Position numbers and translations under genes: made by a program
DNA from: Rhodococcoides fascians A25f
Lineage (GTDB): Bacteria > Actinomycetota > Actinomycetes > Mycobacteriales > Mycobacteriaceae
Assembly: GCF_000760935.2 (NCBI RefSeq)
Contig: NZ_CP049744.1
Span: forward strand, 1,894,501-1,958,500
Length of the DNA: 64,000 bases
Reading direction: 5' to 3'
The notes under the pieces: generated by a model
The model's database searches: none
Told to the model about the DNA's origin: nothing
Seen by the model: only the letters and a program-made list of their open reading frames with translations
Part shown: positions 54,505-63,927 of the stretch, piece after piece
How the letters are laid out: each line of letters starts with the position of its first letter
Position numbering within the stretch: the first letter of the stretch is position 1

Positions 54505-57500
54505 GTGAGGCAACGCCACGCAAGTACGACCCGATTGCCGTTTCGGCAGAGAGTACGGTGGTCGCCGAGTACGTGCCGGGTGCGGCGTCGGAGGCTGGGC
54601 ATCAATCGGAAGCTGCGCTTGAGCACGAGCTAATTAGGCTAATGGAGTCGCAGGCGTACGAATACCTGCCGATCGCCTCGGATGAGCAGCTGACTGCGAA
54701 CCTGCGGCTGCAGCTTGAGCTGTTGAACTACATCACGTTCTCGGATGCGGAGTGGACCGACTTCTTGGACAACAAGATTGCCGGGAAGAGCGACGGCATC
54801 GCCGAGAAGACGGTGCGTATCCAGGAAGATCATGTGCAGATCCTCAAGCGCGACGACGGTTCTACAAAGAACATCGCATTTCTGGATAAGCACAACATCC
54901 ACAACAACAGATTGCAGGTCATCAACCAATACGAGGTCGATCGTGCCGACTCTGCCGACGAGGAGGGTGCGGGTGGTCGGTACGCGAACCGCTATGACGT
55001 GACCATCCTGGTCAACGGGTTGCCGATGGTGCATGTCGAGCTTAAGCGGCGCGGTGTTGATATTCGTGAGGCGTTCAATCAGATAGATCGATACCAGCGA
55101 GACAGTTTTTGGTCAGGCACAGGTCTTTTCGAATATGTGCAGTTGTTTGTCATTAGTAACGGCACATTGACGAAGTACTACTCTAATACCACCCGCAACG
55201 CGCACTTGAACGAGCAAAAGAAGGCGACGAAGGGCCGCAAGAGTTCGAACTCATTCGAGTTCACGTCGTGGTGGGCGGATGCGCAAAATAAGCCGATCCA
55301 AGACCTGACGTCGTTCGTGAAAACTTTCTTCGCTAAGCACACGCTACTTAACATCCTTACCCGCTACTGCGTCCTGACCGCCGACCGTCTGCTGCTCGTC
55401 ATGCGGCCTTACCAGATCGTTGCAACCGAACGAATCTTGCAGCGTATCGACATCGCCATCAACTACAAGCAACTCGGCACCATCGCAGCCGGCGGCTACG
55501 TGTGGCACACCACAGGGTCGGGCAAGACGTTGACATCGTTCAAGACAGCACAGCTTGCCTCCAAACTTCCGAGTGTGGAGAAAGTGCTGTTTGTCGTGGA
55601 CCGCAAGGATCTCGACTATCAGACGATGCGCGAGTACGACCGCTTCCAGAAAGGTGCGGCAAACTCCAACACCTCGACGGCAGTGCTGAAGAAGCAGCTC
55701 GAAGACCCGACCGCGCGGATCATTATCACGACGATCCAGAAGCTCTCGACCTTCGTCAAAGCCAACAAGAATCATGCGATAGCCAACGAGCACGTCGTAA
55801 TCATTTTCGACGAGTGTCACCGTTCGCAGTTCGGTGACATGCACACCGACATCACAAAAATGTTCAAGTGCTACAACCTGTTTGGCTTCACCGGAACACC
55901 GATCTTTGCCGAAAACAGCGGCAGCGGAGGCAACCCACAGTTCAAGACCACTGAACAAGCCTTCGGTGGGAAATTGCACGTCTACACGATCGTCGACGCG
56001 ATCACCGACAAGAATGTGCTGCCCTTCCGGATCGACTACATCAACACAATCAAGGTCGGTAACGTCGTCGACAAAGAAGTATCGGCGATCGACCGTGAAA
56101 AGGCGCTGCTCGATCCTCGCCGCATCGATGAGATCGTCAAGTACACACTGGAGCACTTCGAACAGAAGACGAAACGAGCATCAACCTACGAGCATTCCGT
56201 GGTGACCAACGTCCCGCAGTCGACACGTACGCGACGCCAAGCCGAAGCGTTGCGTGAACGCAAACGTGTACGCGGCTTTAACGCAATTTTTGCGACTGCG
56301 TCGATAAGGGCGGCACGGATCTACTACAACGTGTTGACATCGGAGCAGGAGAAGCTCCCAGCTGGTAAGCGACTGAAAATTGGGTTGATCTATTCCTACG
56401 GCGCGAATGAGGCCGTCGACGATGATGTCATCGATGATGAAGGGTTTGAGACCGAGGATTTGCCGATCGACGCCCGCTCCGCGTTGGAAGATGCGATCAT
56501 CGACTACAACGAGATGTTCGGTACCAGCTACGACACGAGCGCCGACAAGTTCCAGAACTACTACAAGGATCTCTCGCAGCGACTGAAGAACCGCGAGCTC
56601 GATCTGGTGATCGTGGTCAATATGTTCCTCACCGGATTCGATGCGACGACGCTGAACACATTGTTCGTGGACAAGAATCTGCGCGCACATGGACTGATCC
56701 AGGCGTATTCGCGGACCAACCGCATCCTGAACTCGGTGAAGACCTACGGTAACATCGTGGCGTTCCGTGATCTCGAAGACGCCACAAACAATGCGCTAGA
56801 GCTTTTCGGCAACAAGGACGCCCGAGGTGTCGTGGTACTCAAGCCATTCGGCGACTACTACGAGCAGTACTCCGACAGGGTCAATGAAACGCTATCAAAG
56901 TTCCCACTTGGACAACCAATTATCGGGGAGCAAGCTCAAAGAGAGTTTATCGCGCTCTTCGGTCATATTCTGCGGCTCGAGAACATCCTCACTTCATTTG
57001 ACGACTTCGCTGGCAACGAGATCCTGACTGAACGCCAGGGTCAGGACTACCGCAGTGTCTACCTCGACCTTTACGCCGAGTTCCGCAAGGGTACCGACGC
57101 CGACAAAGAGCTGATCAACGACGATGTGGTGTTCGAGGTCGAGCTGATCAAGCAGGTCGAGATTAACGTCGATTACATTCTCATGCTCGTCGCCAAGTAT
57201 TGCGAGGATCACGGTGGGAATGACGAGGACAAGGAGATCCGTGCTGAGATCTCCCGTGCGGTTGATGCCAGCCCCACGTTGCGCAACAAGAAGGATCTCA
57301 TCGAGGACTTTGTCGACTCCGTGTCCGTCGATGAGGCTGTCGACGAAGAGTGGCAGGCATTCATTGCAGTCAAGAGCGAAGCTGAGCTGGCCAAGATCAT
57401 TGAGGATGAGAATCTCCACGCCGACAACACGCGCGCCTTCGTCCATACGGCGTTCCGCGATGGAGCACTGCGCACAAGTGGTACGGCGATTACGAAGGTA

Positions 57501-57611
57501 CTGCCGCCGGTCTCCCGATTCGCGAGAGGCGGCGGTCACGGAGAGAAAAAGCAACGCGTGATCCAGAAGCTGTCCGCGTTCTTCGAGAGGTTCTTCGGCT
57601 TGAGTGCCTGA
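54501..57611 (+). CDS. hsdR: Type I restriction endonuclease/translocase subunit
   Basis: A 1036-residue motor-nuclease. The N-terminal PD-(D/E)xK domain has RYDVTIL and VELKRRG (E180, K182). SF2 helicase motifs are TTGSGKT (about 337-343), DECHRSQFG (D437), GFTGTPIF and the C-terminal VNMFLTGFDATTLNTLFVDK plus GLIQAYSRTNR. It translocates DNA and cuts unmethylated invaders. Length and motifs are complete, with no frameshift. It is last of the four-gene operon; no clear terminator was seen after the stop. Confidence 0.96.
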   Translation: MSEATPRKYDPIAVSAESTVVAEYVPGAASEAGHQSEAALEHELIRLMESQAYEYLPIASDEQLTANLRLQLELLNYITFSDAEWTDFLDNKIAGKSDGIAEKTVRIQEDHVQILKRDDGSTKNIAFLDKHNIHNNRLQVINQYEVDRADSADEEGAGGRYANRYDVTILVNGLPMVHVELKRRGVDIREAFNQIDRYQRDSFWSGTGLFEYVQLFVISNGTLTKYYSNTTRNAHLNEQKKATKGRKSSNSFEFTSWWADAQNKPIQDLTSFVKTFFAKHTLLNILTRYCVLTADRLLLVMRPYQIVATERILQRIDIAINYKQLGTIAAGGYVWHTTGSGKTLTSFKTAQLASKLPSVEKVLFVVDRKDLDYQTMREYDRFQKGAANSNTSTAVLKKQLEDPTARIIITTIQKLSTFVKANKNHAIANEHVVIIFDECHRSQFGDMHTDITKMFKCYNLFGFTGTPIFAENSGSGGNPQFKTTEQAFGGKLHVYTIVDAITDKNVLPFRIDYINTIKVGNVVDKEVSAIDREKALLDPRRIDEIVKYTLEHFEQKTKRASTYEHSVVTNVPQSTRTRRQAEALRERKRVRGFNAIFATASIRAARIYYNVLTSEQEKLPAGKRLKIGLIYSYGANEAVDDDVIDDEGFETEDLPIDARSALEDAIIDYNEMFGTSYDTSADKFQNYYKDLSQRLKNRELDLVIVVNMFLTGFDATTLNTLFVDKNLRAHGLIQAYSRTNRILNSVKTYGNIVAFRDLEDATNNALELFGNKDARGVVVLKPFGDYYEQYSDRVNETLSKFPLGQPIIGEQAQREFIALFGHILRLENILTSFDDFAGNEILTERQGQDYRSVYLDLYAEFRKGTDADKELINDDVVFEVELIKQVEINVDYILMLVAKYCEDHGGNDEDKEIRAEISRAVDASPTLRNKKDLIEDFVDSVSVDEAVDEEWQAFIAVKSEAELAKIIEDENLHADNTRAFVHTAFRDGALRTSGTAITKVLPPVSRFARGGGHGEKKQRVIQKLSAFFERFFGLSA

Positions 57612-58339
57612 GGTGTCCAGTGAGCGTGAGTGAACACGGACCGACTTGCTGCACTGCTTCCGTCGCGCTTGAGCGCGCCTGAATCATGACAAAGGGCATG
57701 GTTGTGGACAAGAAGAAGGTCGACCACGCGTGGAAGAGGAAGGCCTACAGGTGCAGATCTACCTTCCACTCAGACACCCTGTGTCAGCTCCTGCCCGCAG
57801 ATCGAGCCGGTGCTCCGAAGGCTGTGTGGGCAACGACTTTTTTGTTCGACTTCTCGATCGACGGGAAGTGACTAGACTTGGCGGCCGTGACCTGGATCGA
57901 GAAGACCTAACACCGCAAACGCCGTCAACGACGTCTCGGCACCCTACTCCGATCGACTTTAAGACAATCAACCGGGCCGCGCACGCAGCCTGAATCACTG
58001 AACCCCACCAGTTTGCCGAAGTGGTGGGCAGTCCCGGTTGCCTCGCGCGTGCCGCAGGCGGATTTGTACTCGTGGAGGCGGTCGAGGACCATTGCAGTGC
58101 GCGCTCGCCTCGCTCGGCCGGGTAACACCTCGACATGCGCTTCAACTTTCACAAAGAACGAAGTGGCGTCAAACCCGGGACGGTCCGCCCATCCGGCCTG
58201 CTAGATGTTGGGGATCTGGGTAACCATCACTACCAAATGTTGGGGTTCGGCAAGCGTGTCGCGTGATTTTCTCCCAGGTCGGGCCATACAGTAGTTCGTG
58301 GGAAAGTGACCGGTCAGACTTCAACCGCTAGGGGGCACA
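57612..58339. other. 728-bp gap between the hsd and Pycsar loci
   Basis: Only short, low-quality frames occur on either strand, with no recognisable product. A nine-base direct repeat ATGTTGGGG at 58204-58212 and 58237-58245 lies about 100 bases before the cyclase gene and could be part of its promoter region. A GGGGG run ten bases before ATG 58340 serves as a ribosome site. Otherwise nothing seen. Confidence 0.4.
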
Positions 58340-59068
58340 ATGATGTACCCGACCATCTCAACTAGCGTCAGCGACATCATCACGGCCAGCTGGAATATCT
58401 CGAAGGGCACCGTGGTCCCAGAAACCGATGACATCGTAATGAAGAACGGCGGACGAAGAGTCGAGGCGACGTACGCTTATGCTGACCTCGCGGACTCAAG
58501 CAAGATCGCTCAAGCTCTCAATCCAGAGGTCGCGGCTAAGATAATCCGCTCTTTCGTTAACAGCGCTACTCGCATCTTCCGCTTCTACGATGGCGAGATT
58601 CGGTCATTCGACGGCGACCGCGTGATGGCTATTTTTATCGGTGAGAAGAAGAACTGGAATGCTGTTCGGTCGGCTTACGCGATTAGCTGGGCCGTACATG
58701 ACGTCATCCGTCCGAAACTCAAAGAACACTGGGATTGGTCCACCACGCCGGGCGGGTTATACAACATCAGCCACCGTGTCGGCATTGACACAGGTGAGTC
58801 TCTGATCGTTCGTGGTGGTGCTCGTGACAACAGCGACCTCATCTCAGTTGGCGCAGCACCCAACATCGCTGCCAAACTCAGCGACTTAAAGTTCGGCCAT
58901 TCGACGTACGCCACCGACCGCGTTATCGATGCGCTTGACGGCGATGACTTGCTCTATTACGAGAACAACCGGCTACGCCTGCGATGCTTCGAACGACTCA
59001 ATAGTCGTGTCGAGATAGGCGGTACCTACAACACGGTCTACGGTTCTAGCGTGTACTGGGGAATATAG
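58340..59068 (+). CDS. pycC: Pycsar pyrimidine nucleotide cyclase
   Basis: A 242-residue soluble cyclase of the PycC group, which makes cCMP or cUMP on phage infection to trigger an effector. The class III fold is recognisable from YAYADLADSS (metal Asp D49), EIRSFDGDRVMAIF (metal Asp D93), HRVGIDTGESLIVRGG and ISVGAAPNIAAKLSD (N175; lysine 179 where adenylate cyclases have Arg). The SFDGDRVMAIF and APNIAAKLS signatures are those of PycC rather than ordinary adenylate cyclases. The stop overlaps the effector's GTG (TAGTG). Which pyrimidine is used cannot be told. Confidence 0.85.
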   Translation: MMYPTISTSVSDIITASWNISKGTVVPETDDIVMKNGGRRVEATYAYADLADSSKIAQALNPEVAAKIIRSFVNSATRIFRFYDGEIRSFDGDRVMAIFIGEKKNWNAVRSAYAISWAVHDVIRPKLKEHWDWSTTPGGLYNISHRVGIDTGESLIVRGGARDNSDLISVGAAPNIAAKLSDLKFGHSTYATDRVIDALDGDDLLYYENNRLRLRCFERLNSRVEIGGTYNTVYGSSVYWGI

Positions 59069-59562
59069 TGAACGACAACCCCATCGAGAACGCCTGGAAG
59101 ATCCACGCCGCTCTGGTCGACTGGACAGGCAAGGTCGACACAAAAGCCTCATTCACACTCACGATCGAAAGCGCATTGTTAGCTGGGGTAATGGCCTTGT
59201 CAGGCGAAAACCGGGCGTTAAGCAACTTGCGCGGCCTTCCCGCGTTCCTATACGTGGTAGGTATCAGCCTGCTGGTCGTGGCGGTCTGCTACGCAGTGCT
59301 GGTCGTTCGGCCACGGCTTCGCTCGAAGAACCTGACGGCCGAAGCGCGTCAGCACTACATCTACTTCGGACACCTTCGTGAACGTAAGCCGTCCTTGGTG
59401 CGCGACCACCTGGAGAACACGCCGGTTCTGCCGGTGTTGTCGAAACAATTAGTCGAGATGAGCAAGATCGCATGGGACAAGCACAAGATGGTGCAGCGGT
59501 CGATGACGATCGCACCGCTCGGCCTTGTCGCGCTGCTCTTCGCTGCTGCCCTATCCAGTTAA
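59068..59562 (+). CDS. pycTM: Pycsar transmembrane effector (PycTM-like)
   Basis: A 164-residue membrane protein matching the Pycsar effector (DUF5706-type) layout. The N-terminal amphipathic helix ends in the hallmark VDTKAS (23-28), followed by membrane helices at about 29-46 and 57-80, a cytoplasmic segment with YIYFGHLRERKPS and a C-terminal helix at about 145-163. On binding the cyclic pyrimidine it is expected to oligomerise and damage the membrane, killing the infected cell. GTG 59068 overlaps the cyclase stop by one base. Pairing with PycC makes the assignment strong. Confidence 0.85.
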   Translation: MNDNPIENAWKIHAALVDWTGKVDTKASFTLTIESALLAGVMALSGENRALSNLRGLPAFLYVVGISLLVVAVCYAVLVVRPRLRSKNLTAEARQHYIYFGHLRERKPSLVRDHLENTPVLPVLSKQLVEMSKIAWDKHKMVQRSMTIAPLGLVALLFAAALSS

Positions 59563-59699
59563 ATAAGCCAAGATTGATTATCTTCGTGCAAATGGTCCGG
59601 TAATATTCGCGATACCCGCCCACCTGGATCGACTCGGTCCTCGGAAGTCTTGTAGCTCGTCCCTACCGGTCTTGCGTTTCGCATACAGGTCAACTGACG

Positions 59700-60077
59700 T
59701 CACCCGAAGGCGATGCGAAGCCCGACGCTCGCTGTGGCCCCACCGGCGCTGAGGATGAAGTTGTGTCGTCCTTCGTCGCGGAACACCATTTGCATCGACA
59801 GGAACCAGAATCGATTCTCGCCGGTGAAGCCGGCACCGGGGATCTGCAAGCCTCGCTGATTGACGATGTGTTCCCCGTTCGCGTCGAGCACTTCGAGAGT
59901 CGCAGGAAAGTCCTTACCGATGTCGTCGGGCCCGGTCTGTAGGAGCGCTACCAGACGGCATTCGAGCATGCGGGTATCGCGCGGGACTGTGCAGGAATCC
60001 CATACACCGCCGAGAATGTCGAGCATGTCGTTGGAGGCGCGCGCGTACTCGGCGAAGAACAAGCCGGTGATGATCAT
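59700..60077 (-). CDS. DUF6941-like hypothetical protein
   Basis: A 125-residue protein opening with GLFFAEYARASNDMLDILGGVWDS, the typical start of a small uncharacterised beta-rich family (DUF6941-like), with FPATLEVLDANGEHI and HNFILSAGGATASVGLRIAFG completing the fold. A strong aaggaggt lies upstream of ATG 60077. Function unknown. It seems to be transcribed alone, opposite in direction to both neighbours. Confidence 0.6.
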   Translation of the reverse strand: MIITGLFFAEYARASNDMLDILGGVWDSCTVPRDTRMLECRLVALLQTGPDDIGKDFPATLEVLDANGEHIVNQRGLQIPGAGFTGENRFWFLSMQMVFRDEGRHNFILSAGGATASVGLRIAFG

Positions 60078-60255
60078 CGGCTTCGCCTACCTCCTTCGAT
60101 CGACACTGGCTTCTGAGTGTTCGCGACACACGGGGTCAACAGTCTCGGTCCGAACATCGAATCATGCGTTTTCGCGCGGAGTTCCCTGCGATACTGAGCC
60201 GACATGGCCTGTGCCGGGGGCGGGTCCAAGCATTCTCGACCGGTTCGGAGTTGCC

Positions 60256-60825
60256 ATGTCCACGAGAACGTTCATTGCAATCACCGCAATAGCTCTCGCT
60301 TGCGTCGGCTGCTCCAGCAACCCAACCGAGACACCGAGCGATGCTGTTTCTGCGACGAGCAGCTCGAGCGCTACTGTGTCGGTAGTGCCTAGCTCCACCG
60401 TGGTCGCTCCGGCTGCACCTGAGCCGCCGCCTGTTCCTCAGCCTCAACCGGTCACGTTCGAGTGTGGGGATTTGGATCTGTACCAGTCCGGCACTGCGTT
60501 GTATTCGGACGGAACAACAGGGTACGAAGCCGAATGCGACACGTACGTCGCGCCTGCGGCTCCTGAATTGAGATATTGCGATTACGGCGGCACTGCAGTC
60601 TTCACCGATGGCTCGTACTCGGTGAACGACCCGAGATGTGCTGCGACCGCGCCGTCGCCCGAGTCCGGGTATCCGTACAACGAGTCCGAAGATCGAAACG
60701 GTGATGGCGTCGTGAATGGATATGAGCGGTGCGGAGTTCTGTGTGGAGAGGAACCGACCAGCGGAGACATACAAACCCAGCATGGCTGCGAGCAGGGCTA
60801 CATCACCGGTCCGCAGTGTCAATAG
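60256..60825 (+). CDS. Lipoprotein with C-terminal EF-hand-like loop
   Basis: A 189-residue lipoprotein: signal peptide with lipobox VGC-S (Cys about 19), Ser/Thr/Pro-rich linker (about 22-75), a cysteine-containing region with DLDLYQSGTALYSDG and YGGTAVFTDGSYSVND, and near the end DRNGDGVVNGYE, which fits a calcium-binding EF-hand loop. It ends in a short cysteine-rich tail. The longer frame upstream is non-coding; ATG 60256 gives a proper signal peptide. Function unknown. Confidence 0.7.
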   Translation: MSTRTFIAITAIALACVGCSSNPTETPSDAVSATSSSSATVSVVPSSTVVAPAAPEPPPVPQPQPVTFECGDLDLYQSGTALYSDGTTGYEAECDTYVAPAAPELRYCDYGGTAVFTDGSYSVNDPRCAATAPSPESGYPYNESEDRNGDGVVNGYERCGVLCGEEPTSGDIQTQHGCEQGYITGPQCQ

Positions 60826-60915
60826 AGCGACCCGCGATCGGCATTTTCCGTATTGAGGTTCGCCCGTACGGCATAGTGACCACCACTGTCCGACGCGGTC
60901 GAAGGTGGAAGCTCT

Positions 60916-61347
60916 GTGAGGAACGCGCTGAGAAGCGGCAGCGACAAGTGGGTCGTCGTCGATGTCGAGACTTCGGGTCTGAAGGCGTCCCGTGATCGGG
61001 TACTCAGCGTGGCCGCTCTGACGGTCGACGAGGACGGACGGGTCGGACGCGAACTGTCGACTCTGGTCAACCCGGGCTGCGATCCCGGTCCGGTGCACAT
61101 CCACAAACTGACGCCCGAACGACTTGCCGGTGCACCGACGTTCGACACGATCGCCCCGCGACTCATGGATTTGCTGGACGGTCGAACCATGGTCGCGCAC
61201 AACGCGAGTTTCGACCACGGCTTCTTGAAGCTCGAATCGATGCGTGCGGGCATCGACATTCCGACGAATCAACGGCTGTGGCTGTCGCTCTGTCGAAGAT
61301 TGTTGACGCAGCGCCACGAGCTGGTGACCTACATCCACACGCCGTAG
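60916..61347 (+). CDS. DnaQ-like 3'-5' exonuclease domain, 3'-truncated
   Basis: A 143-residue remnant of a DEDDh exonuclease. Exo I (VVVDVETSGL) and Exo II (VAHNASFDHGFL) are intact, but the protein ends at HELVTYIHTP before Exo III (HDAxxD), so catalysis is unlikely. The normal family protein is about 50-60 residues longer. The break lies where GC content begins to drop toward the next, AT-rich gene, suggesting that an insertion or deletion removed its 3' end. GTG 60916 start. Confidence 0.75.
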   Translation: MRNALRSGSDKWVVVDVETSGLKASRDRVLSVAALTVDEDGRVGRELSTLVNPGCDPGPVHIHKLTPERLAGAPTFDTIAPRLMDLLDGRTMVAHNASFDHGFLKLESMRAGIDIPTNQRLWLSLCRRLLTQRHELVTYIHTP

Positions 61348-61714
61348 ACTGGTGCTGAAAATCGCATCGCGTTACACCCTGCTCTGTGGTCGATTAACTG
61401 TCAGGCGATCATTGGAGGTCGCAGGACACGCATCACTCGTGGTGTTGCAAACCGAGGGAACTTCGGAGCAGGCTAGCCAGGTCGCGCCAGGGTGCTCTGA
61501 CCGGCTTGAGCATCATTCAGTCGGATGATATCTGATTCGAGTTTGTGCCTCGGCCTCGTCCGACTGTCCTGATTGAGCTACTGTAGCTGCGAGCTGATGA
61601 AATGCCTACTTCTGTTTTCTGTCTGTACTGAGGTGCAGCCTAGCCTTCCGGGCCTCCGTAGTCTGTTCAAATTTTATCTGAAGCTGGAAATATAAAATTC
61701 TCGTCCTTGGGGGG
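61348..61714. other. Intergenic transition to AT-rich DNA
   Basis: No gene is supported here. GC content falls along the segment. The last 50 bases are AT-rich (ttcaaattttatctg, aatataaaattc) and probably carry the promoter of the large membrane-protein gene, with a GGGGGG run immediately before its ATG. No terminal inverted repeat or duplicated target site was recognised. Confidence 0.4.
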
Positions 61715-63799
61715 ATGGAAGCTTTGTCGCAAAACCAGTTTGACGCCCTGTTGGCCGACTACACGGCGGTCCGCGATGACGAACGCGAGCTTTTGAATCA
61801 GCAAGTAACTCTATTCGGTGCCGTGGTGGCTACTCTTACCCTCTTTGGTGCGCTGGTAGTTGGTTTGGGTGAGAGCATAAATCTACCTGACGAGATTGCT
61901 GCTGTTTCCCCATTGGTACCGCTGTCTCTAATCTGCCTTTTACAGATTGTTGGATCGCAGGCGACGGTCAGGAGCTTTTACGCTCGATCAGTAGAGCGCG
62001 AGATTCGAGCGCTACTACCTGTAAACGGCGCATTGGGGTCATACCCACGACTCGACGCAATCTCGTATCGAGAACTGATGGACACGTTGAATTCGCTTAG
62101 TCGCGGAGGAAGAATCCCAAGAATTTTAACTATCATTGTTTTTTCGTCTGTGGCAATTGTCTTTATTGGTTTAGTTGTCTATATGGCTCGCGAGTTCGAT
62201 TTCTATCTGAAAATTGCTATGTTAGCATTCTATGGCACCGCAACGTTGATGTTGCTGGTTGAAGCTTTTCGGGCAACTGTGTTTGGCCGTGCGTATTTTA
62301 AGTCGATTGTGAACCACACAGTTCTCCGTAAGACGCTACCTTTAACGCCGCTTCCGCCGCCTATTGCACCTCCATCCGGCGAGCGATCGTTATTGTCGTA
62401 TCTTCTTTTGCCACGGCCGGCTGATCTAGCGAAATCCGTATTCTTTGTGTTGGGAATTCTTACCCTCCTGTCAGTGAATCCGGAAGTGGCTCGTGAGCAA
62501 TACTTTTGGCAACGCGCACTTGTTCTGTTCCTTGTGTTGGAAATTGTCGTCTATCAATGCAGGTATCAGTGGAACGACTTACGGGGTCTGGGTGAGGACG
62601 CCGCAGCCCCTGCTGCAGTGCAACGCGGTCGAATACCGACGACGGGCCGATCTCTAAGTTTGACGGTGTCTATTGTGCTGGCCGCTATGGGGCTCCGGCT
62701 ATTTGTAGCTTTTATGGCATGCGCCTTCGATTTTGTCTCATTCTCGGAACATGTGGTACCAATGGTCATTGGCGTTTTCGGTCTAGGAGCAATTTACGAA
62801 TATCTTCGAAATCGCGAGCGGGTGTCATATATCCCAACGGTAGCTGGCCCGCTTACTGCAGCACGTGGAGCAACCATATTTGCGGTATGTGTTGTGGTGG
62901 GTCTCGGCTATCCCCTCCGAGCCGCTATTGGGTACTTCATGGGCGGAAGCGCCGTAAATTCGGACCGTGAGGTTCCTTGGGATTGGAAGTGGCCGAAGTA
63001 TTGGGAACTCGATGCACCTTACTTTACGGCTCTGGACTTCAATGCACCTCTTGTCTTAGTTTTGCTGCTATTGTTTTCGGTAGGTATTGTATTTGTATCC
63101 ATGACCTGGTGTTTGGAAGCAGGATCCTTCAGCTCGAATTTCTACCTTTCAGGCGGAAAAGAGAATATTGTTGTTGATCGGGATATTGGCAAGAAGCCCC
63201 ACCTGCTGGCCATGTTCGGTCATACCGAATGGGAGACTCATGTTTTTGGAGATCCGACGCCCCCCTCCGGCCTGCTAGTATCTTTTGACGGTCGTACGGT
63301 GCAATGGATGAAGTATCAAAGTCGTCCACTTGCAATTTGGAATGTTGCCTCGATCAGTGCTTGTTTATTTGGTTTAGGCTACGTTATCTCCATCTGGCAG
63401 GCGAATGCATTCTCGCTTGAGTATTATTTGTCCGTTGGTTTATTCTTTATCACCGCTCTCGCCATTCTTCTCTTGAAAACTAAGAGTCGGAAACTGCGCT
63501 CGACGATCTGGCTAATGTTCATTCTATCGACTCTGGTCATAGTCAAATCCCAAAATGGCAGCTGGCCTCTTGTATGGAATTATGGAGAGTCAATAGGACT
63601 GTCGCTTCCGGCAATGGTCGTCAGATCCTCACTTTCTGTCTGCGCCCTCGTGTGTCCATTGTTGGTTCACGAATTCTTTCGCAATTCGTCATATCGGGAT
63701 CTGGCGTTTCCGAAAATTAAAATCAGAAAATTGGTTACTTCAGCAATGACGTCCTTGGTGATCTTCGTTGTTGGATCCGAGACGGCATCAAGAATGTAG
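61715..63799 (+). CDS. Large multi-pass membrane protein of unknown function, AT-rich
   Basis: A 694-residue integral membrane protein with about 14 hydrophobic segments. An N-terminal soluble helix (DALLADYTAVRDDERELLNQQ) leads into a first helix pair, then further pairs, a proline-rich loop (LPLTPLPPPIAPPSGE, about 209-224) and a non-membrane segment (about 465-535) before four C-terminal helices. No transporter, channel or enzyme motif was recognised. Codon use is far less GC-biased than in the rest of the window, indicating recent transfer. It neighbours a truncated exonuclease and lies about 2 kb past a Pycsar system, so a defence or mobile-element role is possible but unproven. Confidence 0.65.
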   Translation: MEALSQNQFDALLADYTAVRDDERELLNQQVTLFGAVVATLTLFGALVVGLGESINLPDEIAAVSPLVPLSLICLLQIVGSQATVRSFYARSVEREIRALLPVNGALGSYPRLDAISYRELMDTLNSLSRGGRIPRILTIIVFSSVAIVFIGLVVYMAREFDFYLKIAMLAFYGTATLMLLVEAFRATVFGRAYFKSIVNHTVLRKTLPLTPLPPPIAPPSGERSLLSYLLLPRPADLAKSVFFVLGILTLLSVNPEVAREQYFWQRALVLFLVLEIVVYQCRYQWNDLRGLGEDAAAPAAVQRGRIPTTGRSLSLTVSIVLAAMGLRLFVAFMACAFDFVSFSEHVVPMVIGVFGLGAIYEYLRNRERVSYIPTVAGPLTAARGATIFAVCVVVGLGYPLRAAIGYFMGGSAVNSDREVPWDWKWPKYWELDAPYFTALDFNAPLVLVLLLLFSVGIVFVSMTWCLEAGSFSSNFYLSGGKENIVVDRDIGKKPHLLAMFGHTEWETHVFGDPTPPSGLLVSFDGRTVQWMKYQSRPLAIWNVASISACLFGLGYVISIWQANAFSLEYYLSVGLFFITALAILLLKTKSRKLRSTIWLMFILSTLVIVKSQNGSWPLVWNYGESIGLSLPAMVVRSSLSVCALVCPLLVHEFFRNSSYRDLAFPKIKIRKLVTSAMTSLVIFVVGSETASRM

Positions 63800-63927
63800 G
63801 ACACCAGTGGTGAGTGGTGAGCATTGCCCCGAATCCCTACTACGTGACTGCGGAGAACTTAACAATGCGGCCGGCGCAGGTTCAATGAGGCCGGGGGGTG
63901 GGTGCCATTGGGCAACCACTAGAGGGC

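Noticed and set aside
57759..58152. Minus-strand frames in the gap between hsdR and the cyclase
   Set aside because: Basic, Arg/Ser-rich translations without motif or start signal; considered non-coding.
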